Below, one piece after another: positions 25,195-33,304 of a stretch of 64,000 bases of DNA. Source of the DNA: M3007 sp964484205 (lineage in GTDB: Bacteria > Bacteroidota > Bacteroidia > Chitinophagales > Saprospiraceae). A model generated the notes under the pieces. That model was not told where the DNA came from, did not search any database, and worked only from the letters and a program-made list of their open reading frames with translations. The number at the start of each line of letters is the position of its first letter. The first letter of the stretch is position 1. A program made the translations under genes and the position numbers. Location: NCBI GenBank assembly GCA_964484205.1, contig CAZAEZ010000004.1, positions 62,001 to 126,000 on the forward strand. Direction: 5' to 3'.

Positions 25195-25677
25195 ATGCAA
25201 GACCTTCAGGAACTCTTTGGCATTTTCCCCAAACCCGGCCAGGTAACCTGGATCGGGGTGCGGCCCGGGCGTCGGGCGGATATTCAGGCACTCGAACGAG
25301 TGGAAGCCCGCAAAAGCGCCGGGCTGGCAGGCGACCATTACCGGGGCGGGCCGACCGGCAAACGCCAGGTGACGCTCATTCAGGATGAACATTTGACTGC
25401 CGTTGCCGGTTTATTGGGCGTCGCTGCCATCGATCCCGGCCAAACACGCCGGAATATCGTTGTTCGCGGCATCAACCTGCTCGCCTTGCACAACCGCCGC
25501 TTCCGCATCGGTACGGCACTGCTGGAAGGCACCGGCTACTGCCAGCCCTGCTCGCGCATGGAAACCAATCTAGGCCCGGGTGGCTACAATGCCATGCGCG
25601 GACACGGCGGCATCACGGCCCGGATTTTGGAAGACGGCATAATCCGCGTGGGCGATCCGGTTGTTTTTGTCCCCTGA
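25195..25677 (+). CDS. MOSC domain protein
   Basis: This 160-residue protein is a stand-alone MOSC domain, the C-terminal domain of molybdenum cofactor sulfurases, which handles sulfur through a conserved cysteine. The start MQDLQELFGIFPKPGQVTWIGVRP is typical and the conserved features GLAGDHYRGG, FRIGTALLEGTGYCQPC (with the reactive cysteine region) and GYNAMRGHGGITARILEDG are all present. It is cytoplasmic and may act in metal-sulfur or oxidised-substrate metabolism; the partner is unknown. It is divergent from the UPF0158 gene and is followed by the OsmC-like gene after 33 bases. Confidence 0.88.
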   Translation: MQDLQELFGIFPKPGQVTWIGVRPGRRADIQALERVEARKSAGLAGDHYRGGPTGKRQVTLIQDEHLTAVAGLLGVAAIDPGQTRRNIVVRGINLLALHNRRFRIGTALLEGTGYCQPCSRMETNLGPGGYNAMRGHGGITARILEDGIIRVGDPVVFVP

Positions 25678-25710
25678 ACCGCATTTTTTTTCAAAAACAA
25701 ACGCCCTGTC

Positions 25711-26145
25711 ATGCATATTCAACTCCGCCTGGCCCCCGACGGCCAGGCAATGATCGGCTCCAACGATGCCGGCGATGAACTCCGGATCGCACTTCCCGAA
25801 ATTGCCGGCGGTTCGGACGCCGGCGGCCTGCGGGCCATGCAACTGATGATTTTCAGCCTGGGCGCCTGCTCGGCCGTTGACGTGTTGTCTATTTTGAAAA
25901 AACAACGCCAGCAGGTGCGCGACCTGCACATTGAGATCGAAGCCCACCGGTTTAAAAAACCGTTGCCCAACCCCTGGGAAAAAGCCCACCTGGTATTCAC
26001 TGTATTCGGGCAGGTGGATCAGCAAAAAGCGGAAAAAGCCGTGTCCATGTCCATTGATAAATATTGCAGCGCCTCCGAAACACTGCGGCTGGCGGGCGCC
26101 ACGATCACCTGGGAAGCCAGGGTGGTGGAGATGGCGGATAAGTGA
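25711..26145 (+). CDS. OsmC/Ohr-family redox protein
   Basis: This 144-residue protein matches the OsmC family, thiol peroxidases that reduce organic hydroperoxides using two conserved cysteines. Both are visible: FSLGACSAVDVLSILKKQRQ (near residue 53) and DKYCSASETLR (near residue 120). The family acts in the cytoplasm against oxidative stress or handles sulfur-acyl groups. It follows the MOSC gene closely and may be co-transcribed with it. A repeat array of AACGTCGGCAGGGTTT follows 5 bases after its stop codon. Confidence 0.88.
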   Translation: MHIQLRLAPDGQAMIGSNDAGDELRIALPEIAGGSDAGGLRAMQLMIFSLGACSAVDVLSILKKQRQQVRDLHIEIEAHRFKKPLPNPWEKAHLVFTVFGQVDQQKAEKAVSMSIDKYCSASETLRLAGATITWEARVVEMADK

Positions 26146-26150
26146 TCGCG

Positions 26151-26279
26151 AACGTCGGCAGGGTTTCATCGTCCGAACGTCGGCAGGGTTTCATCGTCCG
26201 AACGTCGGCAGGGTTCGAAACCCTGCCGACGTTGAAACCCTGCCGACGTTCGGACAGACGTTGAAACCCTGCCGACGTT
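26151..26279. repeat. Array of three direct and three inverted AACGTCGGCAGGGTT units
   Basis: Units in one direction are at 26151-26166, 26176-26191 and 26201-26215, and reverse-complement units at 26218-26233, 26235-26250 and 26264-26279. Spacers in the direct half repeat CATCGTCCG. The array fills the convergent gap between the OsmC and NeuD-like genes, and its last unit overlaps the stop codon of the NeuD-like gene. Confidence 0.93.
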
Positions 26280-26943
26280 AACTCACCTCCCGCACCACCT
26301 GTGCCGGCACCCCATACGCCACCACCCCCGCCGGCACATTTTTGGTGACCACCGAGCCTGCGCCGATCACGCTGTTTTCTCCAATGGAAATTTGGTCCAG
26401 TACGGTGGCGCCCGAGCCGATGGCCACCCCCCGGCCGATACGGCATACTCCCGAAACAGTCACACCCGGGTTGATCCGCACAAAATCGCCCAGGGCGGTA
26501 TGATGGCCGATGCTGGCGCTGCGGTTGAGCACCACAAAATCGCCCAATCCGGCATAGGGCGCCACGACTACGCCCGGACTGATGTGCACACCCCGGCCCA
26601 GCGCAACTGTCGGCGGCACCACAGCAGTGGGATGGATGGTGCTCGCATAGCGTTCGGGTCCGATGTCAAATTTTTCCAGAAAAAACTGCACGATCGCCTG
26701 CCCCGAACGCCCGATGGAGCCCAGCAGGCAGAGAATTTCAGGCGCCGGTTCCCAGTCTTCCCACCAAATTTCGCGGGATTCCACCCCCGGTGTGGCGTAG
26801 GGCCAAACCCGGGAATCGTTTTGCTCCCGGGGCACATTGGCGATAATATCCACCTGAAGTTTTTTACCGGGAAATTGCTCCCGCAAGGTGTCCAGGAGTA
26901 TGCTTACCGCGTAATTGCTTTGGCCAAGGATGTAGAATTTCAT
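26278..26943 (-). CDS. NeuD-like sugar O-acyltransferase
   Basis: This 221-residue protein has an N-terminal Rossmann-like domain (MKFYILGQSNYAVSILLDTL, residues 1-95) and a C-terminal left-handed beta-helix with hexapeptide repeats (about 105-215, ending GAGSVVTKNVPAGVVAYGVPAQVV). This is the NeuD/PglD layout, enzymes that acetylate sugars or sugar nucleotides with acetyl-CoA. The active-site histidine is likely in SASIGHHTALGDFV. It is 2 bases from the BKACE gene upstream, in one operon. Polysaccharide neighbours are lacking, so the acceptor is unknown. Confidence 0.85.
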   Translation of the reverse strand: MKFYILGQSNYAVSILLDTLREQFPGKKLQVDIIANVPREQNDSRVWPYATPGVESREIWWEDWEPAPEILCLLGSIGRSGQAIVQFFLEKFDIGPERYASTIHPTAVVPPTVALGRGVHISPGVVVAPYAGLGDFVVLNRSASIGHHTALGDFVRINPGVTVSGVCRIGRGVAIGSGATVLDQISIGENSVIGAGSVVTKNVPAGVVAYGVPAQVVREVS

Positions 26944-26945
26944 CG

Positions 26946-27803
26946 TTACCGGGTTTTGTCAATCAGCCGCATGGCGTTGTAAAATCCCAATCCGCCAAAC
27001 TCTGCCGGCGTCATTACCGGGCGTTCGAAAATTTGGGCGAGTTGGTGGATGCGTTTCAGCAGGTCGGCATTTTGCGCCAGCACATTTTTGTCGCGGTCGA
27101 AATAGAGGTTGTCTTCCAGGCCAACGCGTACCCCACCCCCGGCGGCAATCGCAATGGCATTGGCCTGCAATTGTTGCCGCCCGATGCCGCCGAGCGCCCA
27201 CCAGCTGTCGGCCGGTAGTTGTTTGATGGCCAGGCCGATCTCCGTCAGGTCCGTTTGCATGCCGGCAAGGTTGCCGAGGATGATGTTGACATAGTACGGC
27301 GGGCCGATGATCGCTTTTTTGATCAGGTAGTGCGCGTAGTGGATCATGCCGAGGTCGAACACCTCCAGTTCGGGATGCACGCCAAAATCCGTCATTTTTT
27401 GCGCCAGCGCCTGGATCATATCGGGCGCATTTACGCTGGCCTGGCGGGGGAAGTTCAGCGAGCTGAGCGTGAGGCTGCCCATATCGGGCCGGAGTTCGAT
27501 GGCTTCGGAGCGTTTTTCAAAAGTATTGAAATCGCGGCCGCTGAGCGAGAGGCAGATCACCAGTTCGGGGCAGTGCCGGCGGATACCTTCGATAATTTTT
27601 TGATACACCGACTTGCGGTAGGTGGGTGCGCCGGTCTGTGCATCGCGGGCGTGCAAATGAGCCAGGGTAATACCGATTTCACAGGCGGCATGCACCTGTT
27701 CGACAATTTCAGTCACACTGACCGGCACATGCGGGGTCATGGCTTTGGTGGGGATCATCCCGGTCGGTGTGAAATTTAGGATGAGCTTATGCGTAAGGTC
27801 CAT
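26946..27803 (-). CDS. BKACE-family beta-keto acid cleavage enzyme
   Basis: This 285-residue TIM-barrel protein belongs to the BKACE (DUF849) family that includes the lysine-fermentation enzyme Kce, which condenses a beta-keto acid with acetyl-CoA to give acetoacetate and a CoA ester. The zinc-binding pair is in LAHLHARD (near residue 48) and the C-terminal residues ALGGIGRQQL and GGGVRVGLEDN match the active-site half. Other lysine-fermentation genes are absent, so the substrate is probably different. It is the first gene of a two-gene unit with the NeuD-like protein. Catalytic class is well supported; substrate is open. Confidence 0.87.
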   Translation of the reverse strand: MDLTHKLILNFTPTGMIPTKAMTPHVPVSVTEIVEQVHAACEIGITLAHLHARDAQTGAPTYRKSVYQKIIEGIRRHCPELVICLSLSGRDFNTFEKRSEAIELRPDMGSLTLSSLNFPRQASVNAPDMIQALAQKMTDFGVHPELEVFDLGMIHYAHYLIKKAIIGPPYYVNIILGNLAGMQTDLTEIGLAIKQLPADSWWALGGIGRQQLQANAIAIAAGGGVRVGLEDNLYFDRDKNVLAQNADLLKRIHQLAQIFERPVMTPAEFGGLGFYNAMRLIDKTR

Positions 27804-27919
27804 TGCAAAATTTTAACATCTTTGTCCGGGCTGGAACATTGAATTCCGGAAATTCAAGGGTCTCGCCAATCGGCAGTAAATATCAGGACTAAAAGTACCG
27901 CCGGCGGCGGTGAAATAGC

Positions 27920-29656
27920 ATGACAAAATCGTCTAAAAACAAGCGAAAAAAAACGCTCCAGCCAACCACCCGTCACCAACGGCCTTCGATGGAAACGGCG
28001 CCTCCACCTCGTCCTTTGCTGAATTTGCCGGCGCCCTGGGTCTTTGCGTTGGGTTTGGGGATTGTGGGGCTGGTATTGGTCGTGTTGCGGTGGCATCTGT
28101 TGGAAATTCCACTCGAACGCGACGAATCGGCGTATGCCTACATCGGCCGGCAAGTGCTCGAGGGTAAAATCCCGTACCGCGACATTTATGAAATGAAACC
28201 GCCGCTGCTGTTTTACAGTTATGCCGCTTTGGTTGCTGTTTTTGGGTATTCGCTGTCGGGCCTGCACTGGGCGGCGTTGTTCCTGACATTTTGGAACGCA
28301 GCCTGGGTAATGGCAGCGGGTACCCGGATACTGGGACAATTTTACGGCTTTCTGGCCGGCTTGTGTTACGTATTGATCACGGCAAATCCGTTTACCTGTG
28401 CGATCCTGGCCGAATCGGAGCTGGTCGTCATGGGTTTTGTTTTGCCGGGCTTGTTCGCCCTGTTGCACTGGGAGCGGCGTTTTCAGTCCGCCGAAAAATC
28501 CCACTCCTGGTGGTTATTTACCGGCGGGTTTTTATTGGCTTGCGGCACCCTGGTCAAGCAATCGGCCATTTTTTTCTTCGGATTTCCGGCGCTGTTGTTG
28601 TTGTTGATTTTTTGGCAAAACAAGCCCCTCGACGGACTCCGCCTGCTCAGGCAGGGCAGCTGGGTGGCCGTCGGAACAGTGGTTCCGGTAGTTGCCTGCT
28701 TCGGCCTGATGGCTGCCCTGGGCGCCTGGGATGATTTTTGGTTTTGGAATTTCAAATACGTTCAAACCTATGCTTCGGGCCTGAAACAAGACATGTGGGC
28801 CGAGGCTTTCCGCTTCAATTTCAGTTTGCTGTACGATAATTTTGACCTGTACTGGCTCCTGGCGGGGCTCGGACTGGCGGCCTTGCTGACCAACACACTG
28901 CGTGGAAAATACCGCTTGTTATTGCTCGGCTGGCTGGTGGTTTCGTTTGCCGCCGTGGCGCCGGGCCGCCGCTTTTACGGGCACTACTGGTTGCAGTTTT
29001 TCCCGGCGATGGCGGTTGTGCTGGCGGCATTTTTTTACCACCTGGAAAAGGGCCTTGCCCGCTTGGTACCCCGCTTGCAGGTGCGGCCTCTGGTGGCGGC
29101 ATTTTCGCTGCTGATCCTGCTGTTCCCGATAGCGCGGTACAGCCCAACGCTGTTTCGCGGCGATACGCACCGCCTGCTGCGGTCGATGTTTCCGGGTAAC
29201 CCATACGCCGAAGACAAGGTGCTTGCCGATTTTATTTCAAAAAAAATGGAAGCAGGCGACAACATTGCCGTGCTGGGCTCCGAACCGCAATACTACGTTT
29301 ACCTGGACCGGGAAGCGCCCTCGCGGCATTTCTACATGGCTTTTTTGATGCGCCCGATCCCCGAAAGTGCAGGCTGGCAACAGGAGGCCCTGGATTCGCT
29401 GCTGGCGAAAAATCCGCGGTTTATCGTGTTCAATTTTGTCGAGTTTTCCTGGATGCCCAAGCCCAATTCGACCATGCTGTTTTACAACGAATCGTACAAA
29501 TTCGCCCGGCAAAACTACCGCCCCATCGCCTGGGCCGACATGGTGAGTCTGACGGAAACCCGCTACGTACTCGATGAAGCACAAGCGCTGCGTTTCAACC
29601 CCTCGGGCAGCCGGTACATTACGGTGTATGAACGCGTGGAACAGCCGGAAATGTAA
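27920..29656 (+). CDS. GT-C glycosyltransferase, GT39/ArnT-like
   Basis: This 578-residue protein has about 11-13 hydrophobic helices, a basic N-terminal tail (KNKRKKTLQP), and a first periplasmic loop with the acidic motif LERDESAYAYIG (near residue 70), which is the catalytic-loop signature of the PMT/ArnT type. It transfers a sugar from a lipid-linked donor in the inner membrane. A KPPLLFYSYA motif follows in the loop. The last 150 residues form a soluble periplasmic domain. The acceptor cannot be told. It is followed by an FdtA-like cupin gene after a short AT-rich repeat. Confidence 0.85.
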   Translation: MTKSSKNKRKKTLQPTTRHQRPSMETAPPPRPLLNLPAPWVFALGLGIVGLVLVVLRWHLLEIPLERDESAYAYIGRQVLEGKIPYRDIYEMKPPLLFYSYAALVAVFGYSLSGLHWAALFLTFWNAAWVMAAGTRILGQFYGFLAGLCYVLITANPFTCAILAESELVVMGFVLPGLFALLHWERRFQSAEKSHSWWLFTGGFLLACGTLVKQSAIFFFGFPALLLLLIFWQNKPLDGLRLLRQGSWVAVGTVVPVVACFGLMAALGAWDDFWFWNFKYVQTYASGLKQDMWAEAFRFNFSLLYDNFDLYWLLAGLGLAALLTNTLRGKYRLLLLGWLVVSFAAVAPGRRFYGHYWLQFFPAMAVVLAAFFYHLEKGLARLVPRLQVRPLVAAFSLLILLFPIARYSPTLFRGDTHRLLRSMFPGNPYAEDKVLADFISKKMEAGDNIAVLGSEPQYYVYLDREAPSRHFYMAFLMRPIPESAGWQQEALDSLLAKNPRFIVFNFVEFSWMPKPNSTMLFYNESYKFARQNYRPIAWADMVSLTETRYVLDEAQALRFNPSGSRYITVYERVEQPEM

Positions 29657-29710
29657 TATCTCAATATCTCAATATCCCAATATCCCAATATCTCAATATC
29701 CAAATATCCC
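29657..29710 (+). repeat. Short tandem repeat of ATATCTCA/ATATCCCA units
   Basis: About seven units of 8-9 bases (TATCTCAA, TATCCCAA) follow the GT-C stop directly. Such runs are prone to slippage. They lie between that gene and the cupin gene. Confidence 0.85.
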
Positions 29711-29719
29711 AGCACCTGA

Positions 29720-30130
29720 ATGCAACCGGCATTTGATCAACCGACCATATTGACCTTTGAGCCCCGCGGTTCCAGCGCGGAGGGCTACCTGACGGTAGCT
29801 GCTGTGCAGACGGATATTCCCTTCGAGATTCGCCGGGTGTTCTGGACGTACTTCACGCCGCAGGACGTCAGCCGGGGCCGGCATGCACACTACCGGACGG
29901 AAATGGTGTTGGTGGCGGTGCACGGCCGTATTGAATTGACAGCGGAATTGGTTGACGGCGCTACCTTTCACTTTGTGTTGGATAAACCAACTATCGGCCT
30001 CTACCTGCCGCCCCTGTGCTGGCACACGATGACTTACTCGCACGATGCCGTCCAGTTGGTGCTGGCAAGCACGCCGTATGACGCGGCTGATTACATCCGT
30101 GATTATGCTGTTTTTCGAAGTTTGCGCTAG
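29720..30130 (+). CDS. FdtA/QdtA-like sugar 3,4-ketoisomerase (WxcM-type cupin)
   Basis: This 136-residue single cupin matches the FdtA/QdtA group, which isomerises dTDP-4-keto-6-deoxyglucose between the 4- and 3-keto forms on the way to 3-amino sugars. The metal/catalytic histidines lie in VSRGRHAHYRTEMVLVAV and LPPLCWHTMTYS, and the C-terminal ASTPYDAADYIRDYAVF is a family hallmark. rfbA lies elsewhere in the window but no aminotransferase follows, so the sugar pathway is split across the genome. It may be co-transcribed with the GT-C gene. Confidence 0.85.
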   Translation: MQPAFDQPTILTFEPRGSSAEGYLTVAAVQTDIPFEIRRVFWTYFTPQDVSRGRHAHYRTEMVLVAVHGRIELTAELVDGATFHFVLDKPTIGLYLPPLCWHTMTYSHDAVQLVLASTPYDAADYIRDYAVFRSLR

Positions 30131-30204
30131 GAATGGAACGCGGATGACGCGCATCTGCCGAACGCGGATTTCCGCCGAGATTGCTCAAGTTTTGGTCTAT
30201 TGTA

Positions 30205-30235
30205 TTGTCGGCGTGACTGCGAGTCACGCCGACAA
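30205..30235. repeat. Perfect 14-bp stem hairpin after the FdtA-like gene
   Basis: TTGTCGGCGTGACT and AGTCACGCCGACAA pair around a 3-base loop. Just before it (30133-30175) are GAACGCGGAT-type fragments. This 142-base gap is otherwise empty. Confidence 0.88.
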
Positions 30236-30272
30236 ACTGTACGGCAACAGTTACGGCAACACACGTCTGAAC

Positions 30273-30569
30273 TCAGGGCGCATCCAGCACCTCGACCGAC
30301 CAGGCTGCGGCTTTTTCGGCGAACAGCACTTTCGTTCTAGCCCAGGTGGTTTGGAAAAGTTCCGATTGGCGGTACTGTTCGAGGGCTTCCGGGCCGTCCC
30401 AGTAGCTGAGGGTAAACAGCACATTGGGCTCCTGCGTGCTTTGCAGCAATTCCATATGCCGGCAACCCGGGAAGGCCCGGATACCGGCTTTGCTGTGCTC
30501 GAACACGTCGTTCAAAAAGGTATCGACCGCATCCGGCCGGAAGGTCATTTTTACAATGCGTTTTATCAT
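30273..30569 (-). CDS. ABM-family (antibiotic biosynthesis monooxygenase-like) protein
   Basis: This 98-residue protein is a dimeric alpha/beta barrel of the ABM type, with IKRIVKMTFRPDAVDTFLNDV, GCRHMELLQS and WDGPEALEQYRQSELFQTTW. Members are cofactor-free oxygenases, heme-degrading enzymes or unknown. No heme-ligand or operon context is visible here. It is a single gene; a GACTTTTG repeat lies upstream, next to the PaiB gene. Confidence 0.82.
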   Translation of the reverse strand: MIKRIVKMTFRPDAVDTFLNDVFEHSKAGIRAFPGCRHMELLQSTQEPNVLFTLSYWDGPEALEQYRQSELFQTTWARTKVLFAEKAAAWSVEVLDAP

Positions 30570-30591
30570 GCGGGTATTTTAGACTTTTCAA

Positions 30592-30702
30592 ATTAAACTT
30601 TAAACTTTTGACTTTTGACTTTTGACTTTAAACTTTTGACTTTCAAAGGAAGTGCCGGGGTTGTAAAGTTTTTTTAAAGCCAAAAGTTCAATTTGAAAAG
30701 TT
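30592..30702. repeat. TTTAAACTTTTGACTTTTGACTT element, copy 1
   Basis: Tandem ACTTTTGACTT and ACTTTAAACTT units are followed, after about 20 bases, by a partly complementary arm (AAAGCCAAAAGTTCAATTTGAAAAG). It lies between the ABM and PaiB genes and ends close to the PaiB stop codon at 30705. A second copy lies at 57127-57197. Confidence 0.85.
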
Positions 30703-30704
30703 GT

Positions 30705-31325
30705 CTACCGGCGCCCGTATTTCTCCTGCATCAGGGCCGCCATTTCCCGGTCGCCGGGGCAGTCCGATTGCTCGAGCCCGGCGATCACCTGTGCGATTTC
30801 TTTTTCCGTGCGGTTCTGGCTCATTTTTTCCTTGCCCTCCAGGCGGGTCACTTCCAGTTCGAAGGCTACGAGCCCCTTGGCCAGGCCGGTTTTGTAGCCC
30901 TCCGGCAAGCGGTTCCACTGCTCCAGGTAGGCGACCTCGGAGGCCGTGATCAGTTTTTCCAAAACGGCAAAAACGGCGGCCTCCGATTCGATCAGCACCG
31001 GCTGGCCATAGGCATGCACGGCGGCGTAATTCCAGGTAGGCACGCTCAGTTCCTTGTCGTACCAGCGCGGCGAAATGTAGGCATGCGGCTCCTGAAAAAT
31101 TACCAGCACCTCGCCTTCGGCAAAATGCTGCCACTGCGGGTTTTGGCGGGCCATATGTGCGACCAGCCAGATCGCCTCGCCGCGGGTTTCAATGGTGAAG
31201 GGCAAATGCGTGGCCACCGGCGCGCCTCCGGGCGGAACGGTGATCAGCGTGGCGAAGGAATACCGCTGCATGAAGGCCAGGAGCGTAGCGCGGTCGGATT
31301 GATTGAAATGGGCGGGCGTGTACAT
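30705..31325 (-). CDS. PaiB-family FMN-binding regulator-like protein
   Basis: This 206-residue protein matches the PaiB family, a flavin-reductase-like split barrel first described as a negative regulator of sporulation and protease genes in Bacillus. The family signatures MYTPAHFNQ, ATHLPFTI, AHMARQNPQW and WNYAAVHAYGQP are present. It likely binds FMN. In Bacteroidota it is commonly a free-standing gene of unclear role, so I infer nothing about its targets. A gap of about 25 bases separates it from the hypothetical secreted protein upstream. Confidence 0.88.
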   Translation of the reverse strand: MYTPAHFNQSDRATLLAFMQRYSFATLITVPPGGAPVATHLPFTIETRGEAIWLVAHMARQNPQWQHFAEGEVLVIFQEPHAYISPRWYDKELSVPTWNYAAVHAYGQPVLIESEAAVFAVLEKLITASEVAYLEQWNRLPEGYKTGLAKGLVAFELEVTRLEGKEKMSQNRTEKEIAQVIAGLEQSDCPGDREMAALMQEKYGRR

Positions 31326-31350
31326 GAGATATGATTGGTCTTACAGCGTG

Positions 31351-31914
31351 TTACTTTGGACTTAATTCTTCAATAAAAAGATCCAGCGCTGTGAAGATTT
31401 CCGGATTTCGGTCCAAAAACCCGGAAGGGTCGGATAATTTTTTTATCCACTCCAGGTAGGCGGCTTTCCGTTGGCGGGCAATATCGAAAAGTTCAATGTC
31501 AGGCAGGTGACCACGCATATAATTTAAGTACGACAACAGTATGACCGGATCAAGAAAATCAATTGACAATAGTTCTTCGAAATAAAACGCAACGGTTGTC
31601 CGATCGCTATATTGAAACAATCCATACGCAGGATGACTTATAAAACAAATCACCTTCTTTTTCAGATTAGTATAAAACAAGCAGCCATCATATTGTACCG
31701 TCGAAAAGCGATAAAAGCTGTCCAGTAATTTCCACGCATTGCTATCGGGATAAAAAAGGATTGCATCCAGTGCGCTGATAGGCGGAATGGTCCCAGGGCT
31801 CGTGCCGTCATCGCCGGCACAGGGCAGGCTGTCCTGGTATTGCCGCGCTATCACCTGCGCCGGGCACCAATGTGCAGCAAGGCATAAAAACAACAGAAGC
31901 AGGAGTTTCTTCAT
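31351..31914 (-). CDS. Hypothetical secreted protein
   Basis: This 187-residue protein starts with a clear signal peptide (MKKLLLLLFLCLAAHWCPAQ) and has no family I recognise. The mature part is aromatic-rich and helical (LDSFYRFSTVQYDGC, YLEWIKKLSD). G+C is lower than in the genes around it. Two cysteine residues in the mature part (PCAGDDG and YDGCLFY) might form a disulfide. It is read toward the PaiB gene and may share its transcript. Confidence 0.65.
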   Translation of the reverse strand: MKKLLLLLFLCLAAHWCPAQVIARQYQDSLPCAGDDGTSPGTIPPISALDAILFYPDSNAWKLLDSFYRFSTVQYDGCLFYTNLKKKVICFISHPAYGLFQYSDRTTVAFYFEELLSIDFLDPVILLSYLNYMRGHLPDIELFDIARQRKAAYLEWIKKLSDPSGFLDRNPEIFTALDLFIEELSPK

Positions 31915-32030
31915 AGTTTTTTTTTACAAAAATGACTTAAAAAGCGAGCATTTCCAATGCACAAGGAAAAAGCCCCCGGCACCGGCAACATTACCGTTGC
32001 AATTCATGTTCTTTCAGAAAAAAGTGAAAA

Positions 32031-33137
32031 ATGACCTTCCAGCCCGTTTTCAACCTGAAACGCCCGATTCTCATCGCCGGCCCCTGCTCGGCCGAAACCG
32101 AAGCGCAGGTGCTGGCCACCGCGCATAGTTTGAAAGACCAGGGCGTTGACCTGTTCCGCGCCGGCATCTGGAAACCGCGCACCCGGCCCGGCGCTTTCGA
32201 GGGCATCGGCATGCCGGGCCTGCGCTGGCTCCGGCGGGTCAAGGAAGAAACCGGCATGCTGGTGACCACCGAGGTGGCCACGGCGCAGCATGTGTATGAT
32301 TGCCTGAAATTTGGTATCGACGTGTTCTGGATCGGCGCGCGCACGACGGTCAACCCGTTCTCGGTGCAGGAAATTGCCGATGCGCTGGAGGGCACCGACA
32401 TCCCGGTGCTGGTCAAAAATCCGGTGAACCCCGATTACAAACTCTGGGTGGGCGCCCTCGAACGGCTGCACAAAGCCGGCCTGCGGCGCATAGCGGCTGT
32501 GCACCGCGGTTTTTCCAGTTATGGCGATTTCAAATACCGAAACCCGCCGCGCTGGCAAATGGCCATCGACCTGATGCAGGAATTCCCCGGCCTGGAGGTC
32601 ATTTGCGATATCAGCCACATTTGCGGCCGCCGCGACATCCTGGCCGAAACGGCGCAAAAAGCCTACGACCTCAACTTCGACGGCCTCATGGTGGAGGTAC
32701 ACCCCGATCCCGACCAGGCCTGGAGCGATGCCGCCCAACAACTTACGCCCGCGCAATACGCCGAAATGCTGCAAAACCTGGTGCGCCGCGCAGTGACCAC
32801 CGACGACCCCGATTTTTTGGCCCGCATGGAAAACTGCCGCAGCGCCATCGACGAGATCGACGAGGAAATTATCAATCTAATTGCCGAACGCATGCACCTG
32901 GTCAAGGAAATCGGCGTCATAAAAAAGGAAAAAAATGTGGCTGTGTTGCAGCCCGAACGGTTCCGCGCCCTGCGCGAAGCCCTGCAGCGCCGCGGCGTGA
33001 AAAATGAACTCAGCCCGGAGTTTATTGCGCTCTTCCTGGAAGCCGTGCACCAGGAAAGTATCAATCAGCAGGAAACCATCATCAACGAAAACACGGCGGG
33101 CCGGCCGGCGCCGAGTGATCTTTGGATCAAAGACTGA
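32031..33137 (+). CDS. DAHP synthase fused to chorismate mutase
   Basis: This 368-residue enzyme couples the first step of aromatic amino-acid synthesis (3-deoxy-7-phosphoheptulonate from PEP and erythrose-4-phosphate) with chorismate to prephenate. Residues 1-260 are the type I beta DAHP synthase/KDPG-aldolase-like barrel (IAGPCSAET, RAGIWKPRTRPGAF, KNPVNPDYKLW, DISHICGRR), and residues about 265-350 are an AroQ-type chorismate mutase (CRSAIDEIDEEIINLIAERM, then the lysine-rich VKEIGVIKKEKNVAV). This arrangement is common in Bacteroidota. It is a stand-alone gene, and a long inverted repeat lies at its 3' end. Confidence 0.95.
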   Translation: MTFQPVFNLKRPILIAGPCSAETEAQVLATAHSLKDQGVDLFRAGIWKPRTRPGAFEGIGMPGLRWLRRVKEETGMLVTTEVATAQHVYDCLKFGIDVFWIGARTTVNPFSVQEIADALEGTDIPVLVKNPVNPDYKLWVGALERLHKAGLRRIAAVHRGFSSYGDFKYRNPPRWQMAIDLMQEFPGLEVICDISHICGRRDILAETAQKAYDLNFDGLMVEVHPDPDQAWSDAAQQLTPAQYAEMLQNLVRRAVTTDDPDFLARMENCRSAIDEIDEEIINLIAERMHLVKEIGVIKKEKNVAVLQPERFRALREALQRRGVKNELSPEFIALFLEAVHQESINQQETIINENTAGRPAPSDLWIKD

Positions 33138-33141
33138 AAGA

Positions 33142-33289
33142 ATTGCGGAGTGCGGATTACGGAGTGCGGATTGGTTCACCATTCCGGGTTATGATTGTTT
33201 TGCACTAATTCAAACATCTCAATAATGCCACACATTTCCTTCAACGAAATGGTGAACCAATCCGCACTCCGTAATCCGTAATCCGCAAT
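33142..33289. repeat. Long imperfect inverted repeat (GCGGATTACGGAGTGCGG family)
   Basis: Bases 33142-33183 and 33248-33289 are complementary apart from three bases, with GCGGAGTGCGGATTACGG on the left and GGTTCACCATT at the inner end. The loop is about 64 bases. It lies between the convergent aroG-aroQ-like and HD genes, ending 16 bases before the HD stop. Confidence 0.92.
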
Positions 33290-33304
33290 CAAAAATCCGT
33301 ATTC

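Noticed and set aside
26151..26279. CRISPR-like array
   Set aside because: The units are only about 16 bases with short spacers, the second half is inverted, and no cas gene is present. It is a dyad repeat, not CRISPR.
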